Part shown: one piece after another, positions 17,997 through 28,356 of the stretch
Layout: each line of letters opens with the position of its first letter
Numbering within the stretch: the first letter of the stretch is position 1
Origin: Metabacillus sp. FJAT-52054
GTDB taxonomy: Bacteria; Bacillota; Bacilli; Bacillales; Bacillaceae
Length of the DNA: 64,000 nt
Assembly: GCF_037201815.1 (NCBI RefSeq)
Contig: NZ_CP147407.1
Location: 3,542,723-3,606,722, forward strand
Direction: 5' to 3'
Translations under genes and position numbers: made by a program
Notes under the pieces: model-generated
What the model saw: the letters and a program-made list of their open reading frames with translations, nothing else
Told to the model about the DNA's origin: nothing
Databases searched by the model: none

Positions 17997-18935
17997 CTAA
18001 TAAGAGCATTCCCTTAAAAAAGAAATCACTCTCTCTTCATACTCCTGCTTATTTAATCTATATGCTTCGATGTGGCCTCCCATTTCCGGCTGCCACAAAT
18101 CTATTCCGTCATTAGCAAGCTTCATTCTCTCGCTTTCCGTACAAGAGATTGCCGGATCATTTTTCGCGTGGATAATCATCATTTTCTTATTCCTCGTCTC
18201 TCTCACGACCTCGATCGGTTTAACAAGATGAGGCTTAAAGCCAAGGAAATTAAGCTTTGTTACATAAGAAGAAACTCTTCCGATAAAACGCGGCAGCTTT
18301 GTCCAATATTGAAAGGAATCCAAAACATAGGAATCAAGACTTGCAAATGGACTGTCCGCAATAATCCCTTTCACATCCTCATTCATACAGCCTGCAAGAA
18401 GGGAGGTACTCGCCCCCATTGACCAGCCGATTAAGACGATGTGATCCATGTTTTTCTCTGCCTTTACAAATTCAATCGCTCCATTTAAATCAAGCTGTTC
18501 CTTCAAAGCAATTGTCGTTTCATTCCCATCAGATTCCCCGGCATTTCTGAAGTCATACATTAATACGTTGTAACCCTGGGACTGAAATACTTTTACGAGA
18601 TCAAAAATCGGAAATGGCATATTATAACGGTTAAGGCCGTAAGCATGCGAAAACACCACGACCTTTTTGCTATTCCCTGCTGGCATCCACCAGCCCTTTA
18701 AAGATAACCCATCTGAGCTTGAAAACTGAACCTCTTCCGTTCGAATTCCGTAATTCTCAGGATGCTTTTTCAGTGCAATTTTCGGAGGATGCATCGCTCT
18801 CCAAATAATATATGAACTCAATCCATAAAACGCGTTCGCTGCAACGATTCCTAAACCCGATCCCACAAAGGCCGCTTTTCTCCAGCGGTTTTGCCTTTGT
18901 CTCACCGGGAGTACTGCATGCTGTTCCACTTTCAC
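17997..18935 (-). CDS. Membrane-anchored alpha/beta hydrolase
   Basis: 312 residues. A hydrophobic segment at about 24-44 is probably a signal anchor. The alpha/beta hydrolase fold follows, with nucleophile Ser in GWSMGAS, an oxyanion region FSHAYGLNRYN, a likely acid in HAKNDPAI and the final His in GGHIEAYR. The family (YqkD-like) covers esterases and peptidases of unknown substrate. The start is GTG after AAAGGA. It is transcribed away from the tandem-repeat array upstream. Confidence 0.8.
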   Translation of the reverse strand: MKVEQHAVLPVRQRQNRWRKAAFVGSGLGIVAANAFYGLSSYIIWRAMHPPKIALKKHPENYGIRTEEVQFSSSDGLSLKGWWMPAGNSKKVVVFSHAYGLNRYNMPFPIFDLVKVFQSQGYNVLMYDFRNAGESDGNETTIALKEQLDLNGAIEFVKAEKNMDHIVLIGWSMGASTSLLAGCMNEDVKGIIADSPFASLDSYVLDSFQYWTKLPRFIGRVSSYVTKLNFLGFKPHLVKPIEVVRETRNKKMMIIHAKNDPAISCTESERMKLANDGIDLWQPEMGGHIEAYRLNKQEYEERVISFLRECSY

Positions 18936-19076
18936 ATTATCCTTTCTACTATCGTTTACACGTTTATATCGCCAAAATCTATTAATTTTATAGGGTCATT
19001 GTAAATTTTTCGTAAAGAACATTAGTATACAACATGATTATGGATTTTGCCAATTTTCGACACAGATGGTGAGTTT

Positions 19077-19362
19077 GTCTGACTATTTTGTCTGACAAAA
19101 CCTGTTTCCGGCCGTTCGTCTGACTATTTTGTCTGACAAAACCCTGTTTCGACCGTTTGTCTGACTATTTTGTCTGACAAACCACAGTTCCACCCGTTCT
19201 TCTGACTATTTCGTCTGACAAACCCTGGTTCCGACCGTTCTTCTGACTATTTTGTCTGACAAAACCCGGTTCCGACTGTTCGTCTGACTATTTTGTCTGA
19301 CAAACCACAGTTCCACCCGTTCTTCAGACAATTTCGTCTGACAAACCCTAGTTCGACCATAC
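19077..19362. repeat. 41-bp intergenic tandem repeat, seven units
   Basis: Units start at 19077, 19118, 19159, 19200, 19241, 19282 and 19323. Each holds a doubled GTCTGAC (GTCTGAC, then 7 bases, then GTCTGACAAA) followed by a variable CG-containing tail ending in GTTC. Units 3 and 6 are identical, and 2-3-4 resemble 5-6-7, showing a higher-order 123-bp duplication. A decayed eighth copy may follow. The array sits between the secA terminator and the hydrolase gene and codes for nothing. Confidence 0.95.
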
Positions 19363-19414
19363 TTCTCACAATCCATAATCTCAGTCTTTCGTCTGAAAAC
19401 TTTAGCAGCCCAAA

Positions 19415-19451
19415 CAAAAAAACAGGACCTATTCCGAAGAATAGGTCCTGG
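19415..19451 (-). terminator. Terminator of secA
   Basis: A 12-bp perfect stem (19423-19434 with 19439-19450) closes a TTCG tetraloop on the RNA strand and is followed by a T run. Confidence 0.95.
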
Positions 19452-19461
19452 CTGATACTAT

Positions 19462-21972
19462 TTATTTCCCGCAGCAATTCTTATACTTTTTTCCGCTGCC
19501 GCATTCACACATTTCATTGCGGCCGATTTCAACGACTTTGCGGGTTGGTTTTTTCTTTGGGGCTTCGTCGCCTTCTTTAGGATGAACGGCAGTTTGGCCT
19601 TTAGCCACTTCTTCACGTTCAAGGTTGTTGCGGATTTCTGCTTTCATAACATATTTAGCGACGTCCTCTTCAATAGACGCGATCATCGCTTCGAACATAG
19701 CGAAACCTTCCATTTGATACTCGCGGAGAGGATCATTTTGACCGTAGGCACGAAGATGGATTCCCTGACGCAGGTGATCCATTGCATCGATATGATCCAT
19801 CCATTTGGAATCAACCGCACGAAGAACGATAACTTTTTCAAACTCACGCATTTGCTCAAGTCCGAACGCTTCTTCCTTCATATCGTACTTCGCTTTGATC
19901 TTAGCGAGGATGACTTCTTCAATTTCTTCCGTATCCTTGCCGCGGATCTCGTTCAGTTCGAGTGCGCCTTCATCTAAATAAGTGGCATTTATGAATTCGA
20001 CGAGTCCTTCGAAATCCCACTCTTCCTCCACTACCTCTTTCGGAGTATAAAGGGCAACCGTACGCTCGATTGTGGATTTGATCATCTCTTCTACAATGCC
20101 GCGAAGATTTTCGGAATCGAGCACATCAAAACGCTGTTTGTAGATGACTTCACGCTGCTGGCGCAGAACGTCATCATATTGAAGAAGCTGTTTACGGGCA
20201 TCGAAGTTGTTGCCCTCAACACGTTTTTGTGCAGATTCGACTGCACGTGAAACCATTTTACTTTGGATTGGCTGAGTATCATCCATTCCAAGACGGTCCA
20301 TCATGTTCATCATATTTTCAGAACCGAAACGGCGCATTAGTTCATCTTCCATGGAAAGATAGAATTGGGTAATACCAGGATCTCCCTGACGTCCGGAACG
20401 TCCGCGGAGCTGGTTATCAATCCGTCGTGATTCATGGCGTTCGGTGCCGACTACGGCTAATCCGCCAAGCTCTCTGACACCTTCACCAAGCTTAATATCG
20501 GTACCCCGTCCTGCCATATTTGTCGCAATGGTTACCGCGCCTTTTTGCCCGGCAAGCTCAATAATTTCCGCTTCGCTGGCATGGTTTTTCGCATTCAGGA
20601 CACTGTGCGGCACGCCTTTTTTCTTCAAATGCTGGGAAATAAGCTCTGACGTTTCAACCGCCACAGTTCCGACAAGAACCGGCTGGCCAACAGCATGGCG
20701 CTGTGCCACTTCTTCCACAACAGCCAGGAATTTCCCTTGCATGGAGCGGTAAACAAGATCCGCACGGTCATCACGGACGATGTCGCGGTTTGTTGGAATC
20801 GCGACAACGTGCATGTTGTAAATGTTGCGGAACTCTTCTTCCTCCGTCTTCGCTGTACCTGTCATACCGGCAAGCTTTTTATACATACGGAAATAGTTTT
20901 GGAAGGTAATCGTTGCAAGCGTCATGCTTTCATTTTGAATATCAAGGCCTTCTTTTGCCTCAATCGCCTGATGAAGGCCCTCGCTGTAGCGGCGGCCCTT
21001 CATTAAACGCCCGGTAAAGGAGTCAACGATGACAACCTCACCATCCTGTACCACATAATCAACATCGTTTTGCATAACAACCTGGGCTTTCAGTGCCTGG
21101 TTAATATGGTGGTTCAGCGTAACATGGGAAATATCAAACAGATTTTCAATGCCAAACGCACGTTCAGCCTTTGTAATCCCATCCTCTGTAAGCTGTACAC
21201 CCTTCGTTTTGATATCAAACGTATAATCATCTTCCAGCTTCAGCATGCGGACAAATGCATTAGCCTGCATGTAAAGCTTTGTTGATTTGGCAGCCTGTCC
21301 TGAGATAATCAACGGAGTACGCGCTTCATCGACGAGAATGGAGTCGACCTCATCAATGATGGCATAGTTAAGCGGGCGCTGAACCATCTCTTCTTTATAA
21401 AGGACCATGTTGTCGCGCAAATAGTCAAAACCAAGCTCATTATTCGTTGAGTACGTAATATCAGCAGCATATGCTGCACGTTTCTCATCTTTCGTAAGCT
21501 GATTTAGGTTCAAGCCAACGGTCAGACCTAAAAATTCATAGATTCTTCCCATTTCGACGGCGTCACGGCTAGCCAGGTATTCATTGACTGTCACGATATG
21601 CACGCCTTCTCCTGATAACGCGTTTAAATAAACCGGCATGGTGGAAGTAAGTGTTTTACCTTCCCCGGTTTTCATTTCAGATATATTTCCTTCATGAAGG
21701 GCAATCCCCCCCATGAGCTGAACTTTAAATGGATACATGCCAGTTACGCGGCGTGAAGCCTCGCGAACGACAGCAAATGCTTCATTAAGGAGGCTGTCTA
21801 GCTTTTCTCCTTTTTCAATACGTTGCTTAAATTCAATTGTTTTAGCCTGAAGAGCCTCATCTGTGAGCTGTTCCATCTGAGTACCCAGCGCATCTATTTC
21901 ATTCGCTATTTTTTCGTAGCGGTTCACTGTGCGTTTATTTGGATCGAACACTTTATTCAAGATTCCAAGCAT
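19462..21972 (-). CDS. secA: Preprotein translocase ATPase SecA
   Basis: 836 residues. Walker A lies in KTGEGKT, the DEAD-like box in [10 protein letters not shown], then the preprotein cross-linking domain, the second nucleotide-binding fold ([18 protein letters not shown]), the helical wing/scaffold, and the C-terminal SEC-C zinc site ([13 protein letters not shown]). It drives export through SecYEG. The start was placed at MLGILNKVF after GAGGAG; the ORF is open a further 28 codons upstream. In B. subtilis secA directly follows hpf, but here about 7 kb lies between them. Confidence 0.96.
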   Translation of the reverse strand: MLGILNKVFDPNKRTVNRYEKIANEIDALGTQMEQLTDEALQAKTIEFKQRIEKGEKLDSLLNEAFAVVREASRRVTGMYPFKVQLMGGIALHEGNISEMKTGEGKTLTSTMPVYLNALSGEGVHIVTVNEYLASRDAVEMGRIYEFLGLTVGLNLNQLTKDEKRAAYAADITYSTNNELGFDYLRDNMVLYKEEMVQRPLNYAIIDEVDSILVDEARTPLIISGQAAKSTKLYMQANAFVRMLKLEDDYTFDIKTKGVQLTEDGITKAERAFGIENLFDISHVTLNHHINQALKAQVVMQNDVDYVVQDGEVVIVDSFTGRLMKGRRYSEGLHQAIEAKEGLDIQNESMTLATITFQNYFRMYKKLAGMTGTAKTEEEEFRNIYNMHVVAIPTNRDIVRDDRADLVYRSMQGKFLAVVEEVAQRHAVGQPVLVGTVAVETSELISQHLKKKGVPHSVLNAKNHASEAEIIELAGQKGAVTIATNMAGRGTDIKLGEGVRELGGLAVVGTERHESRRIDNQLRGRSGRQGDPGITQFYLSMEDELMRRFGSENMMNMMDRLGMDDTQPIQSKMVSRAVESAQKRVEGNNFDARKQLLQYDDVLRQQREVIYKQRFDVLDSENLRGIVEEMIKSTIERTVALYTPKEVVEEEWDFEGLVEFINATYLDEGALELNEIRGKDTEEIEEVILAKIKAKYDMKEEAFGLEQMREFEKVIVLRAVDSKWMDHIDAMDHLRQGIHLRAYGQNDPLREYQMEGFAMFEAMIASIEEDVAKYVMKAEIRNNLEREEVAKGQTAVHPKEGDEAPKKKPTRKVVEIGRNEMCECGSGKKYKNCCGK

Positions 21973-22135
21973 ATAAAAACGCTCCTCTGCTGTTAAATAT
22001 CTAACCGTTCTTTTACAAATTTTGAAAACACATAGAACTATCGTTAATTCTAACACTATTCAAGGCTGTGGACAACATTATCCGGGGGCATCAGTAAAGA
22101 ATTGGAAGAGTAAAACGCTTCATTTTTTCTGCAGG

Positions 22136-22174
22136 AAAAAAAAAACTGCCGGCTCTGCATAAAGCCGGCAGTCG
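22136..22174 (-). terminator. Terminator of arcA
   Basis: The 10-bp perfect stem ACTGCCGGCT / AGCCGGCAGT is followed by a long T run on the minus strand. Confidence 0.9.
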
Positions 22175-22177
22175 TTC

Positions 22178-23440
22178 TTATAAATTATCCCTTACAATCG
22201 GCATGCTCATACAGCGCGGGCCGCCCCTGCCACGGGAAAGCTCGGAGCTTGGAATATCGATCACATCAATTCCATGCTCCCGCATAATCCGGTTAGACAC
22301 ATAGTTCCGGTTATAGGTCACCACAACACCGGGAGCGATTGCAAGCGTATTTGACCCATCATTCCACTGCTCTCTTGCTGCAACAATTGCGTCACCCCCG
22401 CCGCATGGAATGAGTGTGACATCGTTCAAATGAAGAACTTCCTTTAACGTTTCAATTAAATTAGTCCGGGTGGAAATAGCTACCCTGTTCGGATCTTCAT
22501 CATGCTTTTCCAGAATGTAAATGTTCATTTCACCCGCCGGCCCCTGAATCGCAGGATGAATCGTAAATTTATCATAATCCACCATTGTAAAGACCGTATC
22601 CAGATGCATGAATGCCCGGGATTTTGGAATTTCGATTGCAACTACCTTTTTCACCTGATCCTGTTTTTGGAACAAATTTACTGCTAACCGTTCAATTCCG
22701 CGTGCAGATGTTCTCGCACTAACTCCGATTGCAATCGTGTCTTTGCTTAATACCAGCTCATCTCCGCCTTCTACCGGAAAATCATAGTCCCGATTCAGCC
22801 ATACCGGAATTTCCTTCGATGCGAAGCGGGGATGATAGCGGATAATATATTCCATAAACAAGGACTCCCGTCTTCTTGCTCCTTCATGCATACGATTGAT
22901 TGTCAATCCGTTTCCGATGACTGCTGCCGGGTCTCTTGTAAAATACAGATTTGGCATGGGATCCAAGTAGAACGGATACTGGTCCGTCATAAATTCATAT
23001 AAATGGCGTTTCCGTCCCTGATCAATTTCAGATGTCCGAACTCCTGACATGATTTTAGAAATTAGCTGCCCGCCAGGTAAATCAAGAAGAAACTCTTTTA
23101 AGCTTTCACTTGCACCATTAATATTCGACTTACTCTCTTTTAATAGCTGATCAACAAAATCTTCTTTTGCATTTCCAAAATGAAGAGCTTCTTCTGCAAG
23201 CTTTTCCAGATAGAGAACCTCCACTCCTTGATCTTTAAGGGTTTCAGCGAAAATATCATGCTCTTCCTGAATAACAGGCAAATAAGGAATATCATCAAAC
23301 AGCAATTTATGTAAGAGCTCCGGTGTTAAATTCTCCACTTCTCTTCCGGGCCGGTGAAGCATCACCGTTCTTAGTGTTCCGATCTCTGAAGTTACATTGA
23401 GCGTATCCGTACCGGCTGCATTCAGCATTTTACTCATCAT
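22178..23440 (-). CDS. arcA: Arginine deiminase
   Basis: 420 residues. It hydrolyses L-arginine to citrulline and ammonia. Visible signature residues are MLHRPGRE near the N-terminus, FTRDP, EGGDE, the HLDTVF catalytic His/Asp region and the nucleophile Cys410 in GGPRCMSMP. The start follows GGGGGAAG. No arcB, arcC or arcD is present beside it, so it is a lone copy that may serve acid or ammonia stress rather than a full fermentation pathway. It is divergent from the LytTR regulator with about 220 bases between. Confidence 0.93.
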   Translation of the reverse strand: MMSKMLNAAGTDTLNVTSEIGTLRTVMLHRPGREVENLTPELLHKLLFDDIPYLPVIQEEHDIFAETLKDQGVEVLYLEKLAEEALHFGNAKEDFVDQLLKESKSNINGASESLKEFLLDLPGGQLISKIMSGVRTSEIDQGRKRHLYEFMTDQYPFYLDPMPNLYFTRDPAAVIGNGLTINRMHEGARRRESLFMEYIIRYHPRFASKEIPVWLNRDYDFPVEGGDELVLSKDTIAIGVSARTSARGIERLAVNLFQKQDQVKKVVAIEIPKSRAFMHLDTVFTMVDYDKFTIHPAIQGPAGEMNIYILEKHDEDPNRVAISTRTNLIETLKEVLHLNDVTLIPCGGGDAIVAAREQWNDGSNTLAIAPGVVVTYNRNYVSNRIMREHGIDVIDIPSSELSRGRGGPRCMSMPIVRDNL

Positions 23441-23662
23441 GTTTCTTCCCCCTTTTTCACCTTCATATCTGTACCCGGATTCTCCCTGAGAGTAACGCTA
23501 GTTATCCTTTATAAAGAGATGATATTCAGCTGCCCATCATTTGTAATGGAAAAAAAAGCTGAGTCTACAGTAAAAGAGGATGAATTACCCATATTTTTCT
23601 TAGTTAAATTTTATTTAAATTCGTGTACTATTTTCATAGAAAGCTAAACGGAGTGGATGAAC

Positions 23663-24388
23663 ATGCGTACGTTAAGGATCGTAATTGCAGATGATAAGCT
23701 TGAGTCTTTGGAAATTATTCAGCACTACATTGATCAATCAGAGGATTTTAAAGTGGAAGGCATCTGCAGAGACGGACTTGAGCTTATTGAAAAAATCCAG
23801 TATTCAAGTCCAGACCTGATCCTGGCTGATATTAACATGCCTAAAAAGAATGGAATTGACGCCATTAAAGAGTGTCTGCAAATCAATCCTGATTTGAAAT
23901 TTATCTTCATCACAGGATACGATGATTATGCAGTTGAAGCTTTTAACTTATCTGCTGTGGACTATATCGTAAAGCCGGTTAAACCGGTCAGGCTGTTTAC
24001 AGCTCTATATAAAGCGAAAAATTTGCTGGAACGCCATGCTGTTTCTCTGCCGTCCCCGCATAAACGGCTGAGTCTTAAATCTGCAGGCTCCATTTATTAC
24101 ATTCCCTTTAACGATATTATTTTCATAGAAAAGCTCGGGAAGAAATGCTTTGTTCATACGCCCAGCCAGGTTTATGAAACATATGAGGGCATTAAAACCC
24201 TCTATGAGCGCCTGGATCATTCATTTTTCCTCAGCCACCGCTCTTATGCGATTAATTTAAACCGTGTGTCTCATATTACTCCCAGAAATGAAACCTACCA
24301 GGTATTCTTCAGCGGGTACTTACATCATGCTTACATTTCTAAATTAAAGATTAATGAATTCCATTCTAAATTATCTTTATTTATTTAA
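23663..24388 (+). CDS. LytTR-type response regulator
   Basis: About 241 residues. A receiver domain (1-120) has the phospho-acceptor Asp56 in LADINMP, acidic residues in ADD near the start, Thr in FITGYD and Lys in VKPVKP. A LytTR DNA-binding domain follows (about 135-240; FFLSHRSYAINLNRV). The ATG at 23663 is eight bases from GGAGTG; an ATG two codons earlier is too close. The histidine kinase two genes downstream is a possible partner, but LytTR regulators normally pair with 5TM-Lyt kinases, which this is not. Confidence 0.88.
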   Translation: MRTLRIVIADDKLESLEIIQHYIDQSEDFKVEGICRDGLELIEKIQYSSPDLILADINMPKKNGIDAIKECLQINPDLKFIFITGYDDYAVEAFNLSAVDYIVKPVKPVRLFTALYKAKNLLERHAVSLPSPHKRLSLKSAGSIYYIPFNDIIFIEKLGKKCFVHTPSQVYETYEGIKTLYERLDHSFFLSHRSYAINLNRVSHITPRNETYQVFFSGYLHHAYISKLKINEFHSKLSLFI

Positions 24389-24633
24389 AGCTGCAAAGCT
24401 CTTGTCATCATTTCATACAGGGAAATTGCTGAACACATTTAGAGCATCGAGAGTTGACTTTACTTTCGTGCTCTTATTTGTGCTTAAAATGTCTCTTTTC
24501 GGGAACAAACGGACGTTTATCCATCCCAATAAGCGTTATATCCTTCCTAAAATGCCTCCATTCTAATCGACAGAATTTTCAGCTTCTCCTATTATAAAGG
24601 AGGAATGGGTATTTTTTACTAAGGGGATGAAAC

Positions 24634-26391
24634 ATGAGAAAAACATCATTAGAGCTGCTCCAACCAGGAATCATATTGGCAGAGGATATTTATGCAGACC
24701 AAACATTGATTGTTAAAAAAGGAACCTTGACGGACTCTTATTTAGTTGAAAAGCTGAAAAAATGGGGAGTAACTCAAGTTCTGGCATTACATCCGGCAAG
24801 TGAATTAAAACCTGCGCTTATGACCCTTATTCAGAGCATTCCTTCTGAAGGCAATACCCATTATGAACAAACCATTCAAGATCTATTTTTTGGATCGCTT
24901 TTGAAAATAACAGATGATAAACGCTATGGAATTTCACTGAATCTTAATGAATCCATTTATCTTCTTTTAACCTATTTTACAGAAATTATGAAAATAGATT
25001 CCATCTATTCAAAAATGCTTCAGCTGAAGAACAATGATATAAACACCTTCCTGCATTCAGTGGATGTATTTATCCTGTTTACCCTGCTGGCTAAAAAAAT
25101 GAACCTGCCAGACCTCGAACAGCAAAGTAAGTCTGCCTTGGTCCATGATATCGGAAAAGCAGATTTGCCTGGCATGCTCCTTTTAAAACAAGACAAACTG
25201 ACTAAACTGGAATTTGACATTATAAAGACTCACCCTTTGCTGGGGTACGATTATTTAAAAGGTCATTCTGAGACTGCCGGATATGCCGAACTTGCGAAAG
25301 TCCATCATGAAAGGATGGATGGAAGCGGATATCCTGACGGTTTGCTTGCTGAAGATCTTTCTTTAGCTTCCAGAATTTTGATGATTGCAGACGTTTACTC
25401 TGCTCTTACCTTAAAAAGAATGTATCGGGCGCCTCTTCCAGCAGAGGAAGCGTTAGCTACTCTTTCCCGTGACGCTCACCTTTACGACCAAGAGGTCCTG
25501 AAGCAGTTTATGCATCTGCTCCATATTTACCCTGCCGGAACAGAGGTTGTCTTAACAAATGGATGGACCTGTGCGGTAAAAGGACACACACCCAATTTTC
25601 CGTTTCTTTTATCTCTGGAAAATTTGGAGAGCGGAGAGCTTTTTCACATTCCTCCTGATTTTTCACTGAAGGTCGAGAATATCCTCGATTGGAGCGGGGC
25701 TGAGAAAAGCGTTTCCAAAAAAATACGGTGGGAACATTTTATCTCTGAATTAGTATCCGGAAATAAGGAGATGGCTTTCACACATTTTGAAGCGCTGGCC
25801 GACGGGATGCGGGTAGAGGATATATACAGACTTATCTTATGCAAGGCTGCCATGGAACTCGCCCAGTCCTATAAAGACCGTTTTCTCAGCCGAACAAGTC
25901 TTCACATCGCAGACGATATTCTTTGCCATATTCTGAATAAGAAAAGAGAATGCTACTCAAGCATGATATCCAACCGCCTGAAGGTGATGACCGTTTTCAT
26001 CGAGAGTGAAACCTTTCATTTTCCCTGCATGATGTTTAACGACTTTTTTACAGCGAATGGCTGGGAGACGGTTAAGCATCTTGGATCTGAACCGCAGGAG
26101 ATTGCGGAGCTGGCTGGAAAAAGAAAGCTAAAATATATTTGCTTTACCGTTACTAATAAGTATTCTCTAGCGACTGTCACTGCACTTGCTGATGCATTAA
26201 AAGCAATCAATCCAAATGTAATTCTAATGATTTTCAAGGAATTTTATACGACTGAACCAATTGAAAAGGGAGCAGCCGACTTCCTTGCATCAAGTCCTGA
26301 GATGGCTGTGCAGAGACTTTCCCTTTTAGAAAACCCTGATTTTTGGCAGCGGCATTTTAGTGAGAAATTTACTGCTGCAGACGGAGAATAA
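24634..26391 (+). CDS. HD-GYP domain protein with degenerate B12-binding-like C-terminus
   Basis: 585 residues. The N-terminal about 100 residues resemble the DUF3391-like leader of HD-GYP proteins (LELLQPGIILAEDIY). The HD-GYP domain (about 135-275) has the HD pair in VHDIGKADLP and HHERMDGSGYP, the residues needed for cyclic-di-GMP hydrolysis. From about 365 a four-helix region and an alpha/beta region (FFTANGWETVKHLG, IAELAGKRKLKYICFTVTN) match the layout of B12-binding modules, but the DxHxxG cobalamin ligand motif is missing. The start follows AAGGGG. The next gene begins one base after its stop. Confidence 0.8.
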   Translation: MRKTSLELLQPGIILAEDIYADQTLIVKKGTLTDSYLVEKLKKWGVTQVLALHPASELKPALMTLIQSIPSEGNTHYEQTIQDLFFGSLLKITDDKRYGISLNLNESIYLLLTYFTEIMKIDSIYSKMLQLKNNDINTFLHSVDVFILFTLLAKKMNLPDLEQQSKSALVHDIGKADLPGMLLLKQDKLTKLEFDIIKTHPLLGYDYLKGHSETAGYAELAKVHHERMDGSGYPDGLLAEDLSLASRILMIADVYSALTLKRMYRAPLPAEEALATLSRDAHLYDQEVLKQFMHLLHIYPAGTEVVLTNGWTCAVKGHTPNFPFLLSLENLESGELFHIPPDFSLKVENILDWSGAEKSVSKKIRWEHFISELVSGNKEMAFTHFEALADGMRVEDIYRLILCKAAMELAQSYKDRFLSRTSLHIADDILCHILNKKRECYSSMISNRLKVMTVFIESETFHFPCMMFNDFFTANGWETVKHLGSEPQEIAELAGKRKLKYICFTVTNKYSLATVTALADALKAINPNVILMIFKEFYTTEPIEKGAADFLASSPEMAVQRLSLLENPDFWQRHFSEKFTAADGE

Positions 26392-26392
26392 C

Positions 26393-27988
26393 ATGTCCTT
26401 CCATATTGAAACCTTTGAAAAAAATGAGAATGAAGATGCTTACATAAGCCTGGATCGTTCATGGTGTATTCAATTTATCAATGCACAAGGAGCCAAATTA
26501 TTTAGAGATACTCCGAACAAGTGCATCGGCCGAAACGTGATGGATTATTTGAAACATGACGATGCCAGGACGTTTAAAGCTCTTTTTACAGAAGCGATCC
26601 AGCACAAAGAAAGCAGCCGCCTGAAGCTCACCTATCAAATCGATGGTGTATTGAAAAGGGTCGAAATCTGCGTCTATCCTGCAGAAAGCGGAATCAGCCT
26701 TGTATTCAAAGACATGACAGCAGCATACAAGGTTGAGAAGGCCATTCATGCTAAAAATGAAAAACTAACACTGCTAAGCGAGACAGCGAGCGGTATGATT
26801 GAGAGCCAGAAACCAACTGAGCTCCTTGACACCCTATTTAATAAGTTATCCGACTATCTCGACCTTGATGTTTATATTAACTATATGGCGAAGCCTTCTT
26901 CAGGAAGTTTGGTCCTCGCGAATTATTCAGGAATTACAGCAAAAGAGGCAAAAGCTATAGCTGTAATTGAATTTGGACAGGCTGTATGCGGAGCCGTAGC
27001 CGAGAGCAAGGATGCAATGATTATTGAAAATGTGCAAAATTCGCTGGAAAGCAGAGTCAAAATCATTAAAAATCTTGGGATAAAAGCCTATGTGTCCCAT
27101 CCGCTCGTATCCCACGGCAAACTGCTTGGCACCTTGTCATTCGGCTCTAAAACCCGATCCCAATTCAAAGCTTCGGAAATTGAGCTCATTCAGACTGCTT
27201 GTACCCAGCTATCCAATCTGCTTGAGCGGATTTGCATGATTGCCGAACTGAAGAAAAACAATATTGCCCTTACGCAAGCAAAAGATGCCGCTGAGAAAGC
27301 AAGCAAAGCGAAATCTCATTTTCTATCAATGATGAGCCATGAACTGAGAACACCGCTTCATACAATTATGGGATTCTCCGATATTCTACTTGATAAAAAG
27401 GACGAACCATTAACGAACCGCCAGAAAGAGAAAATCAGTAAAATATCCAACGCAGCGGACCATCTGCTCCACGTCATTAACGATATCCTTGATTTGGTCA
27501 GGCTGGAAAAAGGAAAGCCATTCATAAAAAATGAAATCACTCCTGTAAAAAAAATTGTGAAAGACAGCATCAAATGGATCCTTCCTTTTGCTGAAACAAA
27601 GGGGATTACAATTGAAACAAACCTTCATGGCCAGGGTGAAATATTTCTTACAGCCAACAAAGTCCGGTTAAAGCAAATCATGCTCAACCTGCTTTCAAAT
27701 GCCGTCAAATACAATCGCGATCATGGCCGTATCGAGGTGATCGTATCTCAAGAAATAGACTTCGCTCTCATCCAAATAAAAGATACCGGATTTGGAATAT
27801 CAAAGGAAGATGAACTTCGGATTTTCGATCCATTTTTCAGATCGGACAGCCATTATTGGGATGTGGAAGGGTCCGGTGTGGGGTTATCGCTGACAAAGCA
27901 GCTGGCAGACGAAATGGGAGGATCTCTTGGAGTAAAAAGCACGCTTGGAGAAGGGAGCCTATTTTGGGTGAAACTCCCCCTTAAATAA
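26393..27988 (+). CDS. PAS-GAF sensor histidine kinase
   Basis: 531 residues without membrane segments: a PAS domain (about 10-120), a GAF domain (about 130-285), a coiled helix, HisKA with phospho-acceptor His316 in MSHELRTPL, and HATPase_c with the N box LNLLSNAVKYN, G1 DTGFGIS and G2 GSGVGLSLTK. It is thus a cytosolic sensor kinase. Its ATG lies one base after the HD-GYP stop and uses the GGAGAA overlapping that stop, so the two are translationally coupled. The LytTR regulator upstream is a possible partner. Confidence 0.9.
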   Translation: MSFHIETFEKNENEDAYISLDRSWCIQFINAQGAKLFRDTPNKCIGRNVMDYLKHDDARTFKALFTEAIQHKESSRLKLTYQIDGVLKRVEICVYPAESGISLVFKDMTAAYKVEKAIHAKNEKLTLLSETASGMIESQKPTELLDTLFNKLSDYLDLDVYINYMAKPSSGSLVLANYSGITAKEAKAIAVIEFGQAVCGAVAESKDAMIIENVQNSLESRVKIIKNLGIKAYVSHPLVSHGKLLGTLSFGSKTRSQFKASEIELIQTACTQLSNLLERICMIAELKKNNIALTQAKDAAEKASKAKSHFLSMMSHELRTPLHTIMGFSDILLDKKDEPLTNRQKEKISKISNAADHLLHVINDILDLVRLEKGKPFIKNEITPVKKIVKDSIKWILPFAETKGITIETNLHGQGEIFLTANKVRLKQIMLNLLSNAVKYNRDHGRIEVIVSQEIDFALIQIKDTGFGISKEDELRIFDPFFRSDSHYWDVEGSGVGLSLTKQLADEMGGSLGVKSTLGEGSLFWVKLPLK

Positions 27989-28005
27989 TCAGGGGGAGAA
28001 CCCTT

Positions 28006-28356
28006 TCATCGCTCAGAAAGCAGTTGATTTGCACCGCGAAGATATTGGACATAATCATTTTTTTCAGGAGCTTCAACCGTTTCTAGCGCTTTTTCAATCC
28101 GCTCGAAGTTGTCCATCAAATGCTCCTTTTTCATTCCTCTTGAGGTCAATACATTGTTAAGCCAAACAGCATAATCCGTAAAAATTTTAGGCATCTGCGC
28201 TTCATAAGCTGTAGCCAAATGCTTTAAATGATGCTCATTATCTTCCCGGCATTTCCGCTTCCCCGTCTCTCCATATTTTTCGAGTAGCTCAGGGTAATGC
28301 TCATATATGCCTTCCACCACTTGCTCTATAATTTCATCTTTAATTTGCGGATTCAC
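28006..28356 (-). CDS. Helical protein of unknown function
   Basis: 116 residues, all helical and acidic. A Cys-x3-Asn-x-His-His segment (KCREDNEHHLKHL) and FTDYAVWLNNVLTSRG stand out. Similar segments, from memory, occur as an N-terminal helical module in some Bacillus B12-binding or PP2C regulators, but no family is certain. The start is GTG, overlapping the stop of the upstream monooxygenase-like gene by four bases, so both are made from one message. The His residues could bind a metal or haem. Confidence 0.55.
   Translation of the reverse strand: MNPQIKDEIIEQVVEGIYEHYPELLEKYGETGKRKCREDNEHHLKHLATAYEAQMPKIFTDYAVWLNNVLTSRGMKKEHLMDNFERIEKALETVEAPEKNDYVQYLRGANQLLSER

Noticed and set aside
19077..19362. 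41-bp repeats considered as a CRISPR array
   Set aside because: No unique spacers of constant length between conserved repeats; whole units are related to each other, and there are no cas genes.
24354..24633. Short ORF after the LytTR regulator gene
   Set aside because: It overlaps the regulator's 3' end and has no ribosome binding site; the gap only shows a weak hairpin near 24590.
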